Assembly (NCBI GenBank): GCA_937900875.1
Contig: CALCGD010000068.1
Coordinates: forward strand, 1-35,251
DNA: 35,251 nt
Direction of reading: 5' to 3'
From: an uncultured Flavobacteriales bacterium
Lineage (GTDB): Bacteria; Bacteroidota; Bacteroidia; UBA10329
This document shows positions 24,001 to 32,408 of this stretch, piece after piece; the first letter of the stretch is position 1, and every line of letters starts with the position of its first letter. Made by a program: the position numbers and the translations under genes. A model generated the notes under the pieces. That model had not been told where the DNA came from. It ran no database searches and worked only from the letters and a program-made list of their open reading frames with translations.

Positions 24001-24822
24001 CTACTCACCTGGTTGACCATAATAGTCTATTACCTTATTGACAAGTAAATTTACGTTGCCAATAACCGCTTTGAGGTGAAATTCGTTATCATTTAGGAAT
24101 AACAAATCGTGATTTAGCAACTTTTGATTTTGCAACAAATCACTCTCCACTTTTAATCCGACCCAAGACTCTTCTTTCTCGACTCTTTGGATACTTTTAA
24201 TTTGATAGAAAACGTCATTTTGTAACGAAATTGGAACAAAATGCTGAAGAAATAGAGCGAGTGTATAAACGTTGTTTAATTCGGTTCGGGTTAGATTGGT
24301 TCCATGTTCTAAAGTCTTGTCAGTTAACTCGTCAAGATTTGCTCTTCTAACAGTATTCCTGAGCTTGTAGGAATACAACATGACGTTTTGAATATTCATT
24401 AACAGGCTGAAAATTATTCTTGGCTGAACTGAATTTCGATGATCCTTGAAATCATCATTTAGTTTTTTTATGAATGCCACGGGTTTCATTGTGCAGCTTG
24501 TCGGATCATTTGTGATTGATAAATCGTGATATTCAATCTTCTCTAGGCACACGAAATTGTAAATGTCCCCGAGTCGCATTTTTATGTGAAGGCGAAAGCT
24601 TTCTTTGGTTTTTCTTTCCTCATATTTCTTTTGAGCAAATGGAATAAATATGGCCGCGAGGAGAGAAAAGAATGCAACCGATAGAATGGAAATAGAAACC
24701 CAGTCAAAGTTCGATTCTACCGGATTGGGGTAAACATGCAACGAAATATTTTGGGCTGCGATTACAGTGTCGGTAACCCCAAACACTGAAATAGTATCCA
24801 TCATTGATATGGTATCAGTCAT
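24001..24822 (-). CDS. Hypothetical protein with one membrane helix
   Basis: The 273-residue protein begins with a Thr/Asp/Ile-rich segment with a repeated DTIS pattern (TDTISMMDTIS, then VTDTVI), then a hydrophobic helix at about 41-63 (ISILSVAFFSLLAAIFIPFA) followed by a basic stretch, which places the long C-terminal part in the cytoplasm. That part is mostly helical and rich in Leu, Asn and Lys. I do not recognise a family. It lies 24 bases after the RecD-like helicase gene on the same strand and could be co-transcribed with it, but a functional link is not supported by anything visible. Codon use looks slightly more AT-rich than its neighbours. Confidence 0.7.
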   Translation of the reverse strand: MTDTISMMDTISVFGVTDTVIAAQNISLHVYPNPVESNFDWVSISILSVAFFSLLAAIFIPFAQKKYEERKTKESFRLHIKMRLGDIYNFVCLEKIEYHDLSITNDPTSCTMKPVAFIKKLNDDFKDHRNSVQPRIIFSLLMNIQNVMLYSYKLRNTVRRANLDELTDKTLEHGTNLTRTELNNVYTLALFLQHFVPISLQNDVFYQIKSIQRVEKEESWVGLKVESDLLQNQKLLNHDLLFLNDNEFHLKAVIGNVNLLVNKVIDYYGQPGE

Positions 24823-24846
24823 TTGAGAAAGATATTGATTTAGGCC

Positions 24847-26280
24847 TCATGTATCAGAGCCTATAAATTGTTCATTAAAATTTACCAAGTACAGCTTTTC
24901 TGAAGCACGGGTAATGGCGGTATAGAGCCAACGCACGTATTCAACACCTAACATCTCAGCAGTTAAATAACCTTGGTCTACAAACACCGCAGGCCATTGA
25001 CCGCCTTGCGCTTTGTGGCATGTGATGGCATAACCGAATTTGATCTGAAGCGCATTCAAATAAGGATCAGTGGCAATCTTCTTGGCTTGTTCTGATGCGG
25101 TTGGAATATCTGCATAACTCGCACAAACCGAGGTGTACAGTTGCTCCATGTCTGGTTCAGGTAGGGAAGGAGCTTCTACATGCAATGAATTGAGTAAGAG
25201 CTTAACATCCAAAGAGTCCTCATTCGGGTAGTCCATTAAACGCACGGTAGCATTCGCAAACCGAAAGCCATGCATTTCTTCGGTATAGCCCAACCTCATA
25301 ACCTCAATCATATCGCCATTGGCAATAAACCCAGCACCCGATCCTTTTGGAAGCCAGAAGTAGTTGTTCTTAACAACCATCAGCTTATCAGTAGAAGCAA
25401 TCTCGTCTTCCATGTATTTGATCCGTAAACGAATCTGCTGATTGAACTGGTTGGCGCTTTTGTTTGAACGCGTAATCACCATTGCACAGTCTTCGCCATA
25501 AAAGCTGTAGGCCGAATTCAATTCGTCCTCCAAATCGAGCATGTCAATCACCTTTATATCTGGGTAGTTGACTTTTAAAGCAATGTCTGATAGACCTTGT
25601 AAAAGCAGATTTCTGAGTTCGGTGGCGTTATTGAGAATTCCCGAATCTGCATCTTGCCGAACCACTTCGCGCAATTCGTGCTGCATTTCCCACTTAAAAT
25701 CGAAATTGGTTTGCAAAACTTTGCTGTCTAGCGCAGGGCTGTCTAAAGAACCTACTGGAGGTAATTGTGCGGTATCTCCAATTAAAATGAGCTTGCAATC
25801 CTTGCCATCTTCCATGAATTTCATCAAATCTGAAAGCAGGTTTTTAGACTGAATTTTGCCAGAACCAGTGTCTCGTGCGAGCGAAATCATAGACGCTTCA
25901 TCAACTATAATCACCGCATTCTTTCCACGATTCTTTCTAAGCGCAAACCGAATGTTGCCAAACTCATCGGTAGTTATTTGGTAAATGAATTTGTGAATAG
26001 TGAAAGCTCTTTGCCGCGTGTACGAAGCAAGCACCTTGGCGGCCCTTCCCGTAGGGGCTAGCAGGGCAAATTTCCTGTTCATCGATTTTAAGGTTTGCAC
26101 CACGCTAATAACCATAGATGTTTTGCCGGTTCCTGCATATCCGCGTAGAAGAAACACCTTCCCAATGTTCTCTTCTGTAAGAAACTCAGACAGCCGATAA
26201 ACGAACCCTTCTTGCCCGATAGTAGGCTTGAAAGGGAGCTCAGAAATAAGCTTATCGTAGGCGGTTTTTGGTGTAATCAC
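24847..26280 (-). CDS. RecD-like SF1 DNA helicase
   Basis: The 477-residue ATPase has the superfamily 1B motifs: Walker A LRGYAGTGKTS, motif Ia LLAPTGRAAKVL, Walker B IIVDEASM, motif III LIGDTAQLPPVG, and the C-terminal UvrD_C_2-type motifs ITCHKAQGGQW and WLYTAITRASEKLYLVN. It is shorter than RecD2 (no N-terminal HhH region) and has no RecB or RecC neighbours, so it is a stand-alone 5'-3' helicase of the Dda/RecD-like group, probably in DNA repair or replication restart. The start codon is GTG at 26280; a stop lies 13 codons upstream and there is no in-frame ATG in between. Confidence 0.9.
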   Translation of the reverse strand: MITPKTAYDKLISELPFKPTIGQEGFVYRLSEFLTEENIGKVFLLRGYAGTGKTSMVISVVQTLKSMNRKFALLAPTGRAAKVLASYTRQRAFTIHKFIYQITTDEFGNIRFALRKNRGKNAVIIVDEASMISLARDTGSGKIQSKNLLSDLMKFMEDGKDCKLILIGDTAQLPPVGSLDSPALDSKVLQTNFDFKWEMQHELREVVRQDADSGILNNATELRNLLLQGLSDIALKVNYPDIKVIDMLDLEDELNSAYSFYGEDCAMVITRSNKSANQFNQQIRLRIKYMEDEIASTDKLMVVKNNYFWLPKGSGAGFIANGDMIEVMRLGYTEEMHGFRFANATVRLMDYPNEDSLDVKLLLNSLHVEAPSLPEPDMEQLYTSVCASYADIPTASEQAKKIATDPYLNALQIKFGYAITCHKAQGGQWPAVFVDQGYLTAEMLGVEYVRWLYTAITRASEKLYLVNFNEQFIGSDT

Positions 26281-26427
26281 TTTTTGTCGAAGAAAAACTT
26301 GGCTTTGCCGAATCTATAAATAAGATCGTCTAAAACGGCTATGTCGTTTGTCGATAACCCATTCAAAAACCAAACCTAACATTTCGCATCCGAGTTAAAA
26401 TAGCTGAGACCAGAAACCTTATTGAAC

Positions 26428-28420
26428 ATGAAAAAGATTTTACTCCTTACAATTTTAGCTGCTATTTCAACAGCATCAGTTGCTCAAAACGTTGGCATTG
26501 GCTCAACTAGTTTTGTTCCTAATTCGGATGCGATTTTGGAATTGCGATCCACTACTTCGGGGTTTCTAATGCCTAAAATGACTTTCGCTCAAATGAGTGC
26601 GATTGCTGGTCCTACTGAAGGATTGCTTGTGTACCAGTCTAATCTCACACCAGGGTTTAAGTATTTCGATGGATCTGCTTGGGTTCCGTTTGGTGGTTCA
26701 AGTGGAGGTGCTGACAATTTTGGCAGTCATGTAGCTGAAATGAATATTGCCTTGGACGACTATTGCCTTGGACGACTATTGGTTAAGTAATGATGGAGAT
26801 GCTGAAGGAATTAGAGTTTCAAACAATGGATATGTTGGAATTGGTACAGGATCGCCAACTGCTCCATTACATGTGGAAGGTGATGTGAGAATTGGAGCTA
26901 ACGGTTACATTGATGATGATGCAACGGTTGGTGGAGATGTGGATGACTGGATTAGACTGAATGGATATGTGGAGGTGAAAACGAATTCTGATGACCACGG
27001 CTTGGTTATTAGAGATAAGGACAATAATGACTACGCAGCCATCACCCAAAAAAATGGATGGAGTTATTTAAGTGACAATGGAGTTTCTGGATCATATTTT
27101 TTGAGAGGAAATGATGCTGATGTTGAAATTAGAGGAGACTTAGATGTTAAGGGAAGTGATGTGTACGATAGCAGTGGCGAAATAAGGGTTAGCGGAGAAG
27201 ATGATGTATTTATCACGATGGATTACAATGGGGATGACAACGATTCTCGTGCTATCCGTTTCGGAAAGAACAGTATGACGGCCCCAACTGAATTGATGAG
27301 ATTAACCGAGACTGGAAGATTGGGAGTTGGTCATAGCAGTCCTCGAGCTAACATTCATATTTATGGTAATAGCGCAAGTGGTTTTGTGCCAGCTGGTCTT
27401 GGAGCTGCAGCTGGGCCTGAACTCGCTTTTTCAAGAGGTGGTTTTGCTAATCCGGGAGCTAGTATTCAAATGATAGATTACAATGGGTACTCATCTGGTC
27501 TCTGCTTTAATGTTCACAGAGGAGTAAACTATGGAGGAGGTGGCACATTTGCAGATAACTGGCCTACTGATGTTGTTCAGGCAATGACCATTCGAAATAA
27601 TGGAAATGTTGGTATAGGTACCGCTGACCCAGCAAAATTGCTGCATGTGGCAGAATCAAGTGGTGGCAGTATCATGGTATCGAGAAATGATGCAAATACC
27701 AATTTGGGAGAAGTTTTGGGGGAGTTAGTGTTTGACAGTTCTGATGACACCACTCCTTCTACAGTAGATGGCAGCGCGGTAATCAGAGCAACTGCTTCAG
27801 AAAACCACGGAAACAGTAATAAAGGTGGTGAACTCTTGTTTTTGACCAAACAATCTGGGAATGGCGCAAATTCGGCTGCAACCGAAAGAATGCGCATCAC
27901 AAATAATGGTCGAGTAGGAATTGGAACAACAACACCATTGGCACAGTTACATACCAAGGGTTCTGTTCGTTTAGAAGGTTTATCTGGTTCTGGGTCTCGA
28001 ATGGTTGTTGCCGATGCCAATGGAGATTTATCTACCCAAGCCATTCCTGGCGGAAGTGGAGGTGCTTCTGCTTACGGTGTAAACGGAACAGGAACTCAAA
28101 ATACAAGCTCTTCATCGTTCTCTAACATCAACAGCATGAGTTTAAATTTGACTGCTGGAACGTACATTTTACAATTTAATGCTGAGGTAACTTCTAATAA
28201 TTCAAGCACGCTTGCTGAGTTTCTGTTTTTCGCAAATGGAGCCACAGTTTCGGCATCAGCACGTACAATAGAGCCAGATAATGCCGAAAACAAAACAGTA
28301 ACAGTTACTTGCGTGGTTACAGTAAGTTCTACGCAAACGGTTACCACACAATTTAGAAAGAGCTCTGGAAGCGGAAGTATAACCGTAGCAAACCGCTGCT
28401 TTACGGCTATCAGACTATAA
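26428..28420 (+). pseudogene. VGIGT-repeat surface/tail-fibre-like protein, frameshifted
   Basis: Two adjacent frames make one protein. Part 1 (26428-26790, ATG at 26428) has a signal peptide (MKKILLLTILAAISTASVAQ) followed by VGIGSTSFVPNSDAILELRS and LLVYQSNLTPGFKYFDGSAW, the usual start of Bacteroidota tail-fibre-like surface proteins. Part 2 (to 28420, frame +1) carries YVGIGTGSPTAPLHVEG, NVGIGTADPAKLLHVAE and RVGIGTTTPLAQLHTKG repeats and a C-terminal beta domain that looks TNF/C1q-like. A 16-bp tandem duplication at 26745-26776 shifts the frame; taking one copy out joins EMNIALDDYW with LSNDGDAEG seamlessly. Joined, the protein would be about 658 residues. It may be a real mutation, a phase-variable switch or an assembly error. 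Such proteins are probably adhesins or surface fibres. Confidence 0.85.
26745..26776 (+). repeat. 16-bp direct tandem duplication (2 copies)
   Basis: TATTGCCTTGGACGAC occurs at 26745-26760 and again at 26761-26776, followed by TATT, the start of a third copy. Since 16 is not a multiple of three, it breaks the reading frame of the surface protein. Confidence 0.97.
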
Positions 28421-28448
28421 TATTCACATCCACCACCAATTGAATACA

Positions 28449-28484
28449 AAAAGGTCGCTCTAAATAGAGCGACCTTTTGTATTT
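28449..28484 (+). terminator. Intrinsic terminator after the surface-protein gene
   Basis: A perfect 13-bp stem (AAAAGGTCGCTCT / AGAGCGACCTTTT) with a 4-base loop and a T-rich tail. The A-run at the 5' side means it could act on both strands. Confidence 0.85.
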
Positions 28485-28494
28485 TAAACCCATT

Positions 28495-28731
28495 ATGTGG
28501 ATAGAAAAAGATAATCGATTAGTGGGAATTTTTGAGTTCAACGACTTTGGTGAGGCATTCGCCTTTATGACCCGAGTTGCCTTGGTTTCAGAAAAATTGA
28601 ATCATCATCCAGAATGGACCAATGTTTACAACAAGGTTGAAATTCGACTTTGTACTCACGATGCTGGAAATGTAGTCACAGCAAAGGATAGGACACTGGC
28701 TTCAATGATTGAAAGCATATATCAGCGATGA
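28495..28731 (+). CDS. 4a-hydroxytetrahydrobiopterin dehydratase (PCD) family protein
   Basis: The 78-residue protein is a short member of the pterin-4a-carbinolamine dehydratase family, which recycles the pterin cofactor after aromatic amino acid hydroxylation. The signature [20 protein letters not shown], then [12 protein letters not shown], holds the conserved His-His-Pro and the downstream His-Asp pair. It lacks the N-terminal segment of about 15-20 residues present in most family members; similar short forms are common in Bacteroidota. The ATG at 28495 is used; an in-frame TTG at 28477 sits inside the upstream terminator. The stop overlaps the next start as ATGA. No hydroxylase gene is nearby. 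Confidence 0.88.
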   Translation: MWIEKDNRLVGIFEFNDFGEAFAFMTRVALVSEKLNHHPEWTNVYNKVEIRLCTHDAGNVVTAKDRTLASMIESIYQR

Positions 28732-29150
28732 ACTATTCACTACTGTTTAAAATTGCGAATGGATTGGTAATTCCAGCTTGGCTTATGCTAGTGGCTTTTC
28801 CTAGAACAAAAATCACCAAAATCGTAGTCCAATCGTATTTGTATCCTATCCTATTGAGCGCATTGTATTTGTCGCTTTTCATTATTTCATGGGGAGGAGA
28901 AGGTGGAATGGACACCCTTGAAAACCTGAAAACATCATTCGCCAGAGATGAAGTATTGGTGCTCGGTTGGGTGCATTATTTGGTGTTCGACCTATTTATT
29001 GGCGCATGGATGGTCAGAGATGCAGAATCTCTTGCCATTCAACATTTAAAAATCGTTCCATCGCTAATTCTAACCCTGTTTGCGGGCCCTGTTGGGCTGC
29101 TTTCTTACCTCATCATTAGATGGACTATGACCAAAAAACTTACGTTATGA
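28728..29150 (+). CDS. ABA4-like (DUF4281) membrane protein
   Basis: The 140-residue protein has four hydrophobic helices (about 5-25, 34-55, 75-95, 108-132). The motif [20 protein letters not shown], then [15 protein letters not shown], and the N-terminal [16 protein letters not shown] mark the DUF4281/ABA4-like family. In plants, ABA4 is needed for neoxanthin formation from violaxanthin; bacterial members have no assigned role. A link to carotenoids in this organism would be inference, since no carotenoid gene is in the window. Its ATG overlaps the PCD gene stop (ATGA), so the two are translationally coupled. Confidence 0.85.
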   Translation: MNYSLLFKIANGLVIPAWLMLVAFPRTKITKIVVQSYLYPILLSALYLSLFIISWGGEGGMDTLENLKTSFARDEVLVLGWVHYLVFDLFIGAWMVRDAESLAIQHLKIVPSLILTLFAGPVGLLSYLIIRWTMTKKLTL

Positions 29151-29219
29151 ACAGTGAAAACTGTTAGTAAGCCTACCGTTTTGTTAAAAACATGCGCTTT
29201 TAGAGGCTTCTATATCGTC

Positions 29220-29227
29220 TAACTTTG
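29220..29227 (+). promoter_or_regulatory. -7 element of the parA operon
   Basis: TAACTTTG is a perfect TAnnTTTG. Transcription would start near 29234, 17 bases before the parA ATG. A -33 TTTG at normal spacing is not present; TTTT at about 29198-29201 is the closest. Confidence 0.5.
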
Positions 29228-29250
29228 CTTTCCTAAATCAGCAGAAGAAT

Positions 29251-30051
29251 ATGAGCAAGATTATAGCAATCGCAAATCAGAAGGGAGGAGTAGGGAAAAC
29301 CACCACCGCCATTAATCTCGCAGCTAGTTTGGCTGTATTGGAGTATAAAGTGCTGTTGGTAGATGCTGATCCGCAGGCTAATTCAACTTCGGGCGTTGGG
29401 TTTGATCCTCGAAACATAAAGACAAGCGTATATGAATGTATTATTGGTGAGGCTGAACCGAAGGATATCATTCTTCATACAGAAACGCCAAACCTAGATA
29501 TACTTCCTGCACATATAGATTTGGTAGGTGCAGAAATTGAAATGATTAATCTACCGAATAGGGAGATGATGGTGAAATTGGTGTTGAATAAGGTGAAAAA
29601 TGATTACGACTTTGTGGTGGTGGATTGCTCTCCTTCTCTAGGTTTAATTACCGTTAACTGCCTTACCGCGGCCGACAGTGTTCTTATACCAATTCAGTGC
29701 GAATACTTTGCTTTAGAAGGATTAGGGAAATTGCTGAATACAATAAAGATTGTTCAAGCACGCTTAAATCCTGACCTAGAAATGGAAGGGTTGCTTTTAA
29801 CAATGTATGATCAACGACTAAGATTGGCAAACCAAGTAGTGGAGGAGGTGAAAATGCATTTCCAGCAATTGGTTTTTGACACGGTAATCGCCAGAAACAC
29901 CAAATTAGGCGAAGCACCAAGTCATGGTAAAACCATTATTATGCACGATGCGGCTTCTAAAGGAGCCAATAATTACCTCAATCTGGCGAGAGAAATCTTA
30001 CAGAAAAACGGTATGACAAGATTAAAAGAGAGCGAAAAAATATTGAGCTAA
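29251..30051 (+). CDS. parA: Chromosome-partitioning ATPase ParA (Soj)
   Basis: A 266-residue deviant-Walker ATPase that binds DNA as an ATP dimer and moves the origin-proximal ParB complexes. The deviant Walker A KGGVGKTTTAINLA with the signature Lys lies at residues 11-24, Walker A' as VLLVDADPQANST, and Walker B as DYDFVVVDCSPS. There is no N-terminal HTH extension, as in chromosomal ParA. The last base of its stop codon is the first base of the parB start codon (TAATG). The gene is the first of a block parA-parB-DUF5683-dapB-lepB that I recall as typical of Bacteroidota. Confidence 0.96.
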   Translation: MSKIIAIANQKGGVGKTTTAINLAASLAVLEYKVLLVDADPQANSTSGVGFDPRNIKTSVYECIIGEAEPKDIILHTETPNLDILPAHIDLVGAEIEMINLPNREMMVKLVLNKVKNDYDFVVVDCSPSLGLITVNCLTAADSVLIPIQCEYFALEGLGKLLNTIKIVQARLNPDLEMEGLLLTMYDQRLRLANQVVEEVKMHFQQLVFDTVIARNTKLGEAPSHGKTIIMHDAASKGANNYLNLAREILQKNGMTRLKESEKILS

Positions 30052-30932
30052 TGACAAAGACAAGAGCATTAGGCAGAGGACTTGGAGCGCTGCTCGATAA
30101 CCATGACGGAGATTTAACTTCAAAACCATTAGCTACCGATCCAGGAGCGGCTGGTTCAATAAGTGGTATTTTAATTTCAGAAATTGAGGCAAATCCGTTT
30201 CAACCGCGGTCTCGTTTTGACCAAGAGAAATTGGATGAACTCGCTGCTTCCATTACCCAACTTGGGATTATTCAGCCACTTACACTCAGAAAAGTTCGTC
30301 CTAATAAGTATCAGATTATTTCTGGAGAGCGAAGATTTAGAGCTTCTCAACTAGCGGGTTTAACCGAGGTTCCGGCATACATCCGTGTTGCAAATGATCA
30401 AACAATGCTAGAAATGGCCTTGGTTGAAAACATTCAGAGAGATAATCTTGATGCCATAGAGGTAGCCATCTCATACCAGCGCTTGATTGATGAATGTAAA
30501 TTGACGCAAGAAGCGCTTGGAGAACGAGTAGGGAAAAAGCGATCTACAATTACCAATTACTTGAGGTTGTTAAAACTTCCGCCTCAAATACAGAAAGCAA
30601 TTATGGATCGTGTGCTAACAATGGGGCATGCACGTGCCATCATCAATGTTGATGATGAGAATGAGCAACTCCTGCTGTTTAAGGAGATAATCAAGGGAGG
30701 CTTGTCGGTTAGAGCAGCAGAACAAGCAACACGAAATGCTAAGAAAGATTCTAAGCCGGCAAATACAGATTTGCCATTAGAGTATCAACGCATTAGAGAT
30801 AACGTAAAGCAGCAGTTGAATGCGGAGGTTAGCCTAAAGGTGAATTCTAAAGGGAAAGGAAGCTTTTCTATTGCCTTCGACAATGAAAAGGAGCTCAAGC
30901 GCGTTCTATCCATCTTAGATCTTTTGCCTTAA
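30051..30932 (+). CDS. parB: Chromosome-partitioning protein ParB (Spo0J)
   Basis: The 293-residue CTPase/DNA clamp binds parS sites and spreads. Visible in order: the N-terminal ParA-activating peptide TRALGRGLGALLD, the CTP-binding N-domain (EIEANPFQPRS, then IISGERRFRASQLAG, then ALVENIQRDNL), the parS-recognising HTH (LTQEALGERVGKKRSTITNYL), and a C-terminal dimerisation domain. ATG at 30051 overlaps the parA stop by one base. No good parS match was noticed in the window; parS sites may lie elsewhere. Confidence 0.96.
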   Translation: MTKTRALGRGLGALLDNHDGDLTSKPLATDPGAAGSISGILISEIEANPFQPRSRFDQEKLDELAASITQLGIIQPLTLRKVRPNKYQIISGERRFRASQLAGLTEVPAYIRVANDQTMLEMALVENIQRDNLDAIEVAISYQRLIDECKLTQEALGERVGKKRSTITNYLRLLKLPPQIQKAIMDRVLTMGHARAIINVDDENEQLLLFKEIIKGGLSVRAAEQATRNAKKDSKPANTDLPLEYQRIRDNVKQQLNAEVSLKVNSKGKGSFSIAFDNEKELKRVLSILDLLP

Positions 30933-30945
30933 CTAATTTGCTTTC

Positions 30946-31521
30946 TTGAATAGGTATCTCATACCATGCATTTTCTGTCTGATTTTCTTATCGGCCACAA
31001 CAGCTTTTGCCCAAGACATTAAATCTGATGTTGAAGTAGTTGAGAAGGATAGCGTGGTGGTGAAAAAGCATTCTCCGCTTAAAGCAACTTTAATGAGTAC
31101 GGCTTTGCCTGGCTTGGGGCAGGTTTACAATGGGAAATGGTGGAAAGTACCAATCATATACGGAGCCTTTGGAGGACTTATTTATTCTTCTGTTTTCAAT
31201 GATGCAAAATGCCGAACCTATAGAAATGCCTACCTCGTTAGAATTGATGACGACCCGGCTACTACGGATGAATTTGAAGGACGCTATTCTGATGCCAACC
31301 TGCGGGAGTTAGTTGATTTTTACCAACGTAACCGCGATTTGTCCCTTATTTTCACGGGGGTCATTTATGCGTTAAACATTATAGACGCTACGGTGGATGC
31401 TCACCTTAAAGATTTTGATGTGAGTGATGACCTCACGCTAAAAGTTAGACCGACCATGCAGCAGATTGGTCCAGGGGTGATGCCAACCCCCGTTTTGGCT
31501 CTAACTCTTCGACTTAAATAA
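30946..31521 (+). CDS. DUF5683 domain membrane-associated protein
   Basis: The 191-residue protein has a signal peptide (MNRYLIPCIFCLIFLSATTAFA), a Lys/Val/Asp-rich linker and the DUF5683 domain with the motif LMSTALPGLGQVYNGKWWKVP, two hydrophobic helices and YALNIIDATVDAHL. I know of no function. It is found between parB and dapB in many Bacteroidota, which suggests a role in the cell envelope or division. The start must be TTG at 30946: there is no in-frame ATG before the domain, and this TTG gives a complete signal peptide. It follows parB by 13 bases. Confidence 0.82.
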   Translation: MNRYLIPCIFCLIFLSATTAFAQDIKSDVEVVEKDSVVVKKHSPLKATLMSTALPGLGQVYNGKWWKVPIIYGAFGGLIYSSVFNDAKCRTYRNAYLVRIDDDPATTDEFEGRYSDANLRELVDFYQRNRDLSLIFTGVIYALNIIDATVDAHLKDFDVSDDLTLKVRPTMQQIGPGVMPTPVLALTLRLK

Positions 31522-31526
31522 AACTC

Positions 31527-31534
31527 TAATTTTG
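31527..31534 (+). promoter_or_regulatory. -7 element before dapB
   Basis: TAATTTTG is a perfect TAnnTTTG, starting 31 bases before the dapB ATG. No TTTG at -33 is seen; dapB may thus have its own promoter within the operon. Confidence 0.4.
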
Positions 31535-31557
31535 CGCGTAACCACTACAACAGCAAA

Positions 31558-32298
31558 ATGAAAATTGCCCTTTCTGGATATGGTAAAATGGGCAAGGAAA
31601 TCGAAAAGATTGCCTTAAGTCGCGGTCATGAGATTGTGGTTACGTTCAACGAACCAGATGATTGGAATGGCAAAGAAGATCACCTAGCGAAAGCAGATGT
31701 TGCCATTGAGTTTTCTATGCCACAAAGCGTGGTTAGCAACATTTTCAAATGTTTTGACGCAAAGGTTCCTGTTGTAGTTGGTACTACGGGGTGGTTGGGT
31801 CAACTAGAACATGTGAGAACAGTTTGCAGAGAACACAATCAATCGCTATTGTACGCCTCTAATTTTAGTGTTGGCGTAAATCTCTTTTTCGAAGTAAACC
31901 GTGTGCTTGCCAAGCTTATGAATGAGCACGAAAATTATGAGGTTACGATAGATGAAACACATCACACCAGCAAGCTAGACGCACCAAGCGGCACGGCCAT
32001 TAAGCTGGCAAACGATATAATTGACGGCCTAGATAGAAAAGACGTTTGGAAAAACGAATTAACCCCAAATTTTTATGAGGTCGATATTCTTTCTCATCGG
32101 GTAGAAAACGTGCCTGGCACACATGTGGTTAGCTACCAATCGGACATTGATAAAATAGAACTGACCCATACCGCAAAAAGCAGAGAAGGATTTGCTAAAG
32201 GGGCTGTATTGGCTGCCGAATGGATTGTTGGAAAAAAAGGCGTATTCACTATGAGCGACCTCTTAAAGGATGTTAAGTTCGAAGGCTTCTCTAAATAA
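31558..32298 (+). CDS. dapB: 4-hydroxy-tetrahydrodipicolinate reductase
   Basis: Catalyses the NAD(P)H-dependent reduction in the diaminopimelate/lysine pathway. The 246-residue protein has the N-terminal Rossmann motif SGYGKMGKEIEKIA, the VVGTTGW segment and NFSVGVNLFF. The family signature ETHHTSKLDAPSGTAIKLA carries the catalytic His and Lys. It is slightly shorter than the E. coli enzyme (273 residues), as is usual in Bacteroidota. It lies 36 bases after the DUF5683 gene. Diaminopimelate feeds peptidoglycan, so it fits a growth/division gene block. Confidence 0.96.
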   Translation: MKIALSGYGKMGKEIEKIALSRGHEIVVTFNEPDDWNGKEDHLAKADVAIEFSMPQSVVSNIFKCFDAKVPVVVGTTGWLGQLEHVRTVCREHNQSLLYASNFSVGVNLFFEVNRVLAKLMNEHENYEVTIDETHHTSKLDAPSGTAIKLANDIIDGLDRKDVWKNELTPNFYEVDILSHRVENVPGTHVVSYQSDIDKIELTHTAKSREGFAKGAVLAAEWIVGKKGVFTMSDLLKDVKFEGFSK

Positions 32299-32408
32299 AT
32301 CTTCAATAGATAAGTTACTTGCATTAACATTTGGGTCGAGTTGTTAGAAAAACTGGATCCTTCAATCATTGAAGAAATAGAAACTACAATTAGAATTAAG
32401 AAAGGAAC

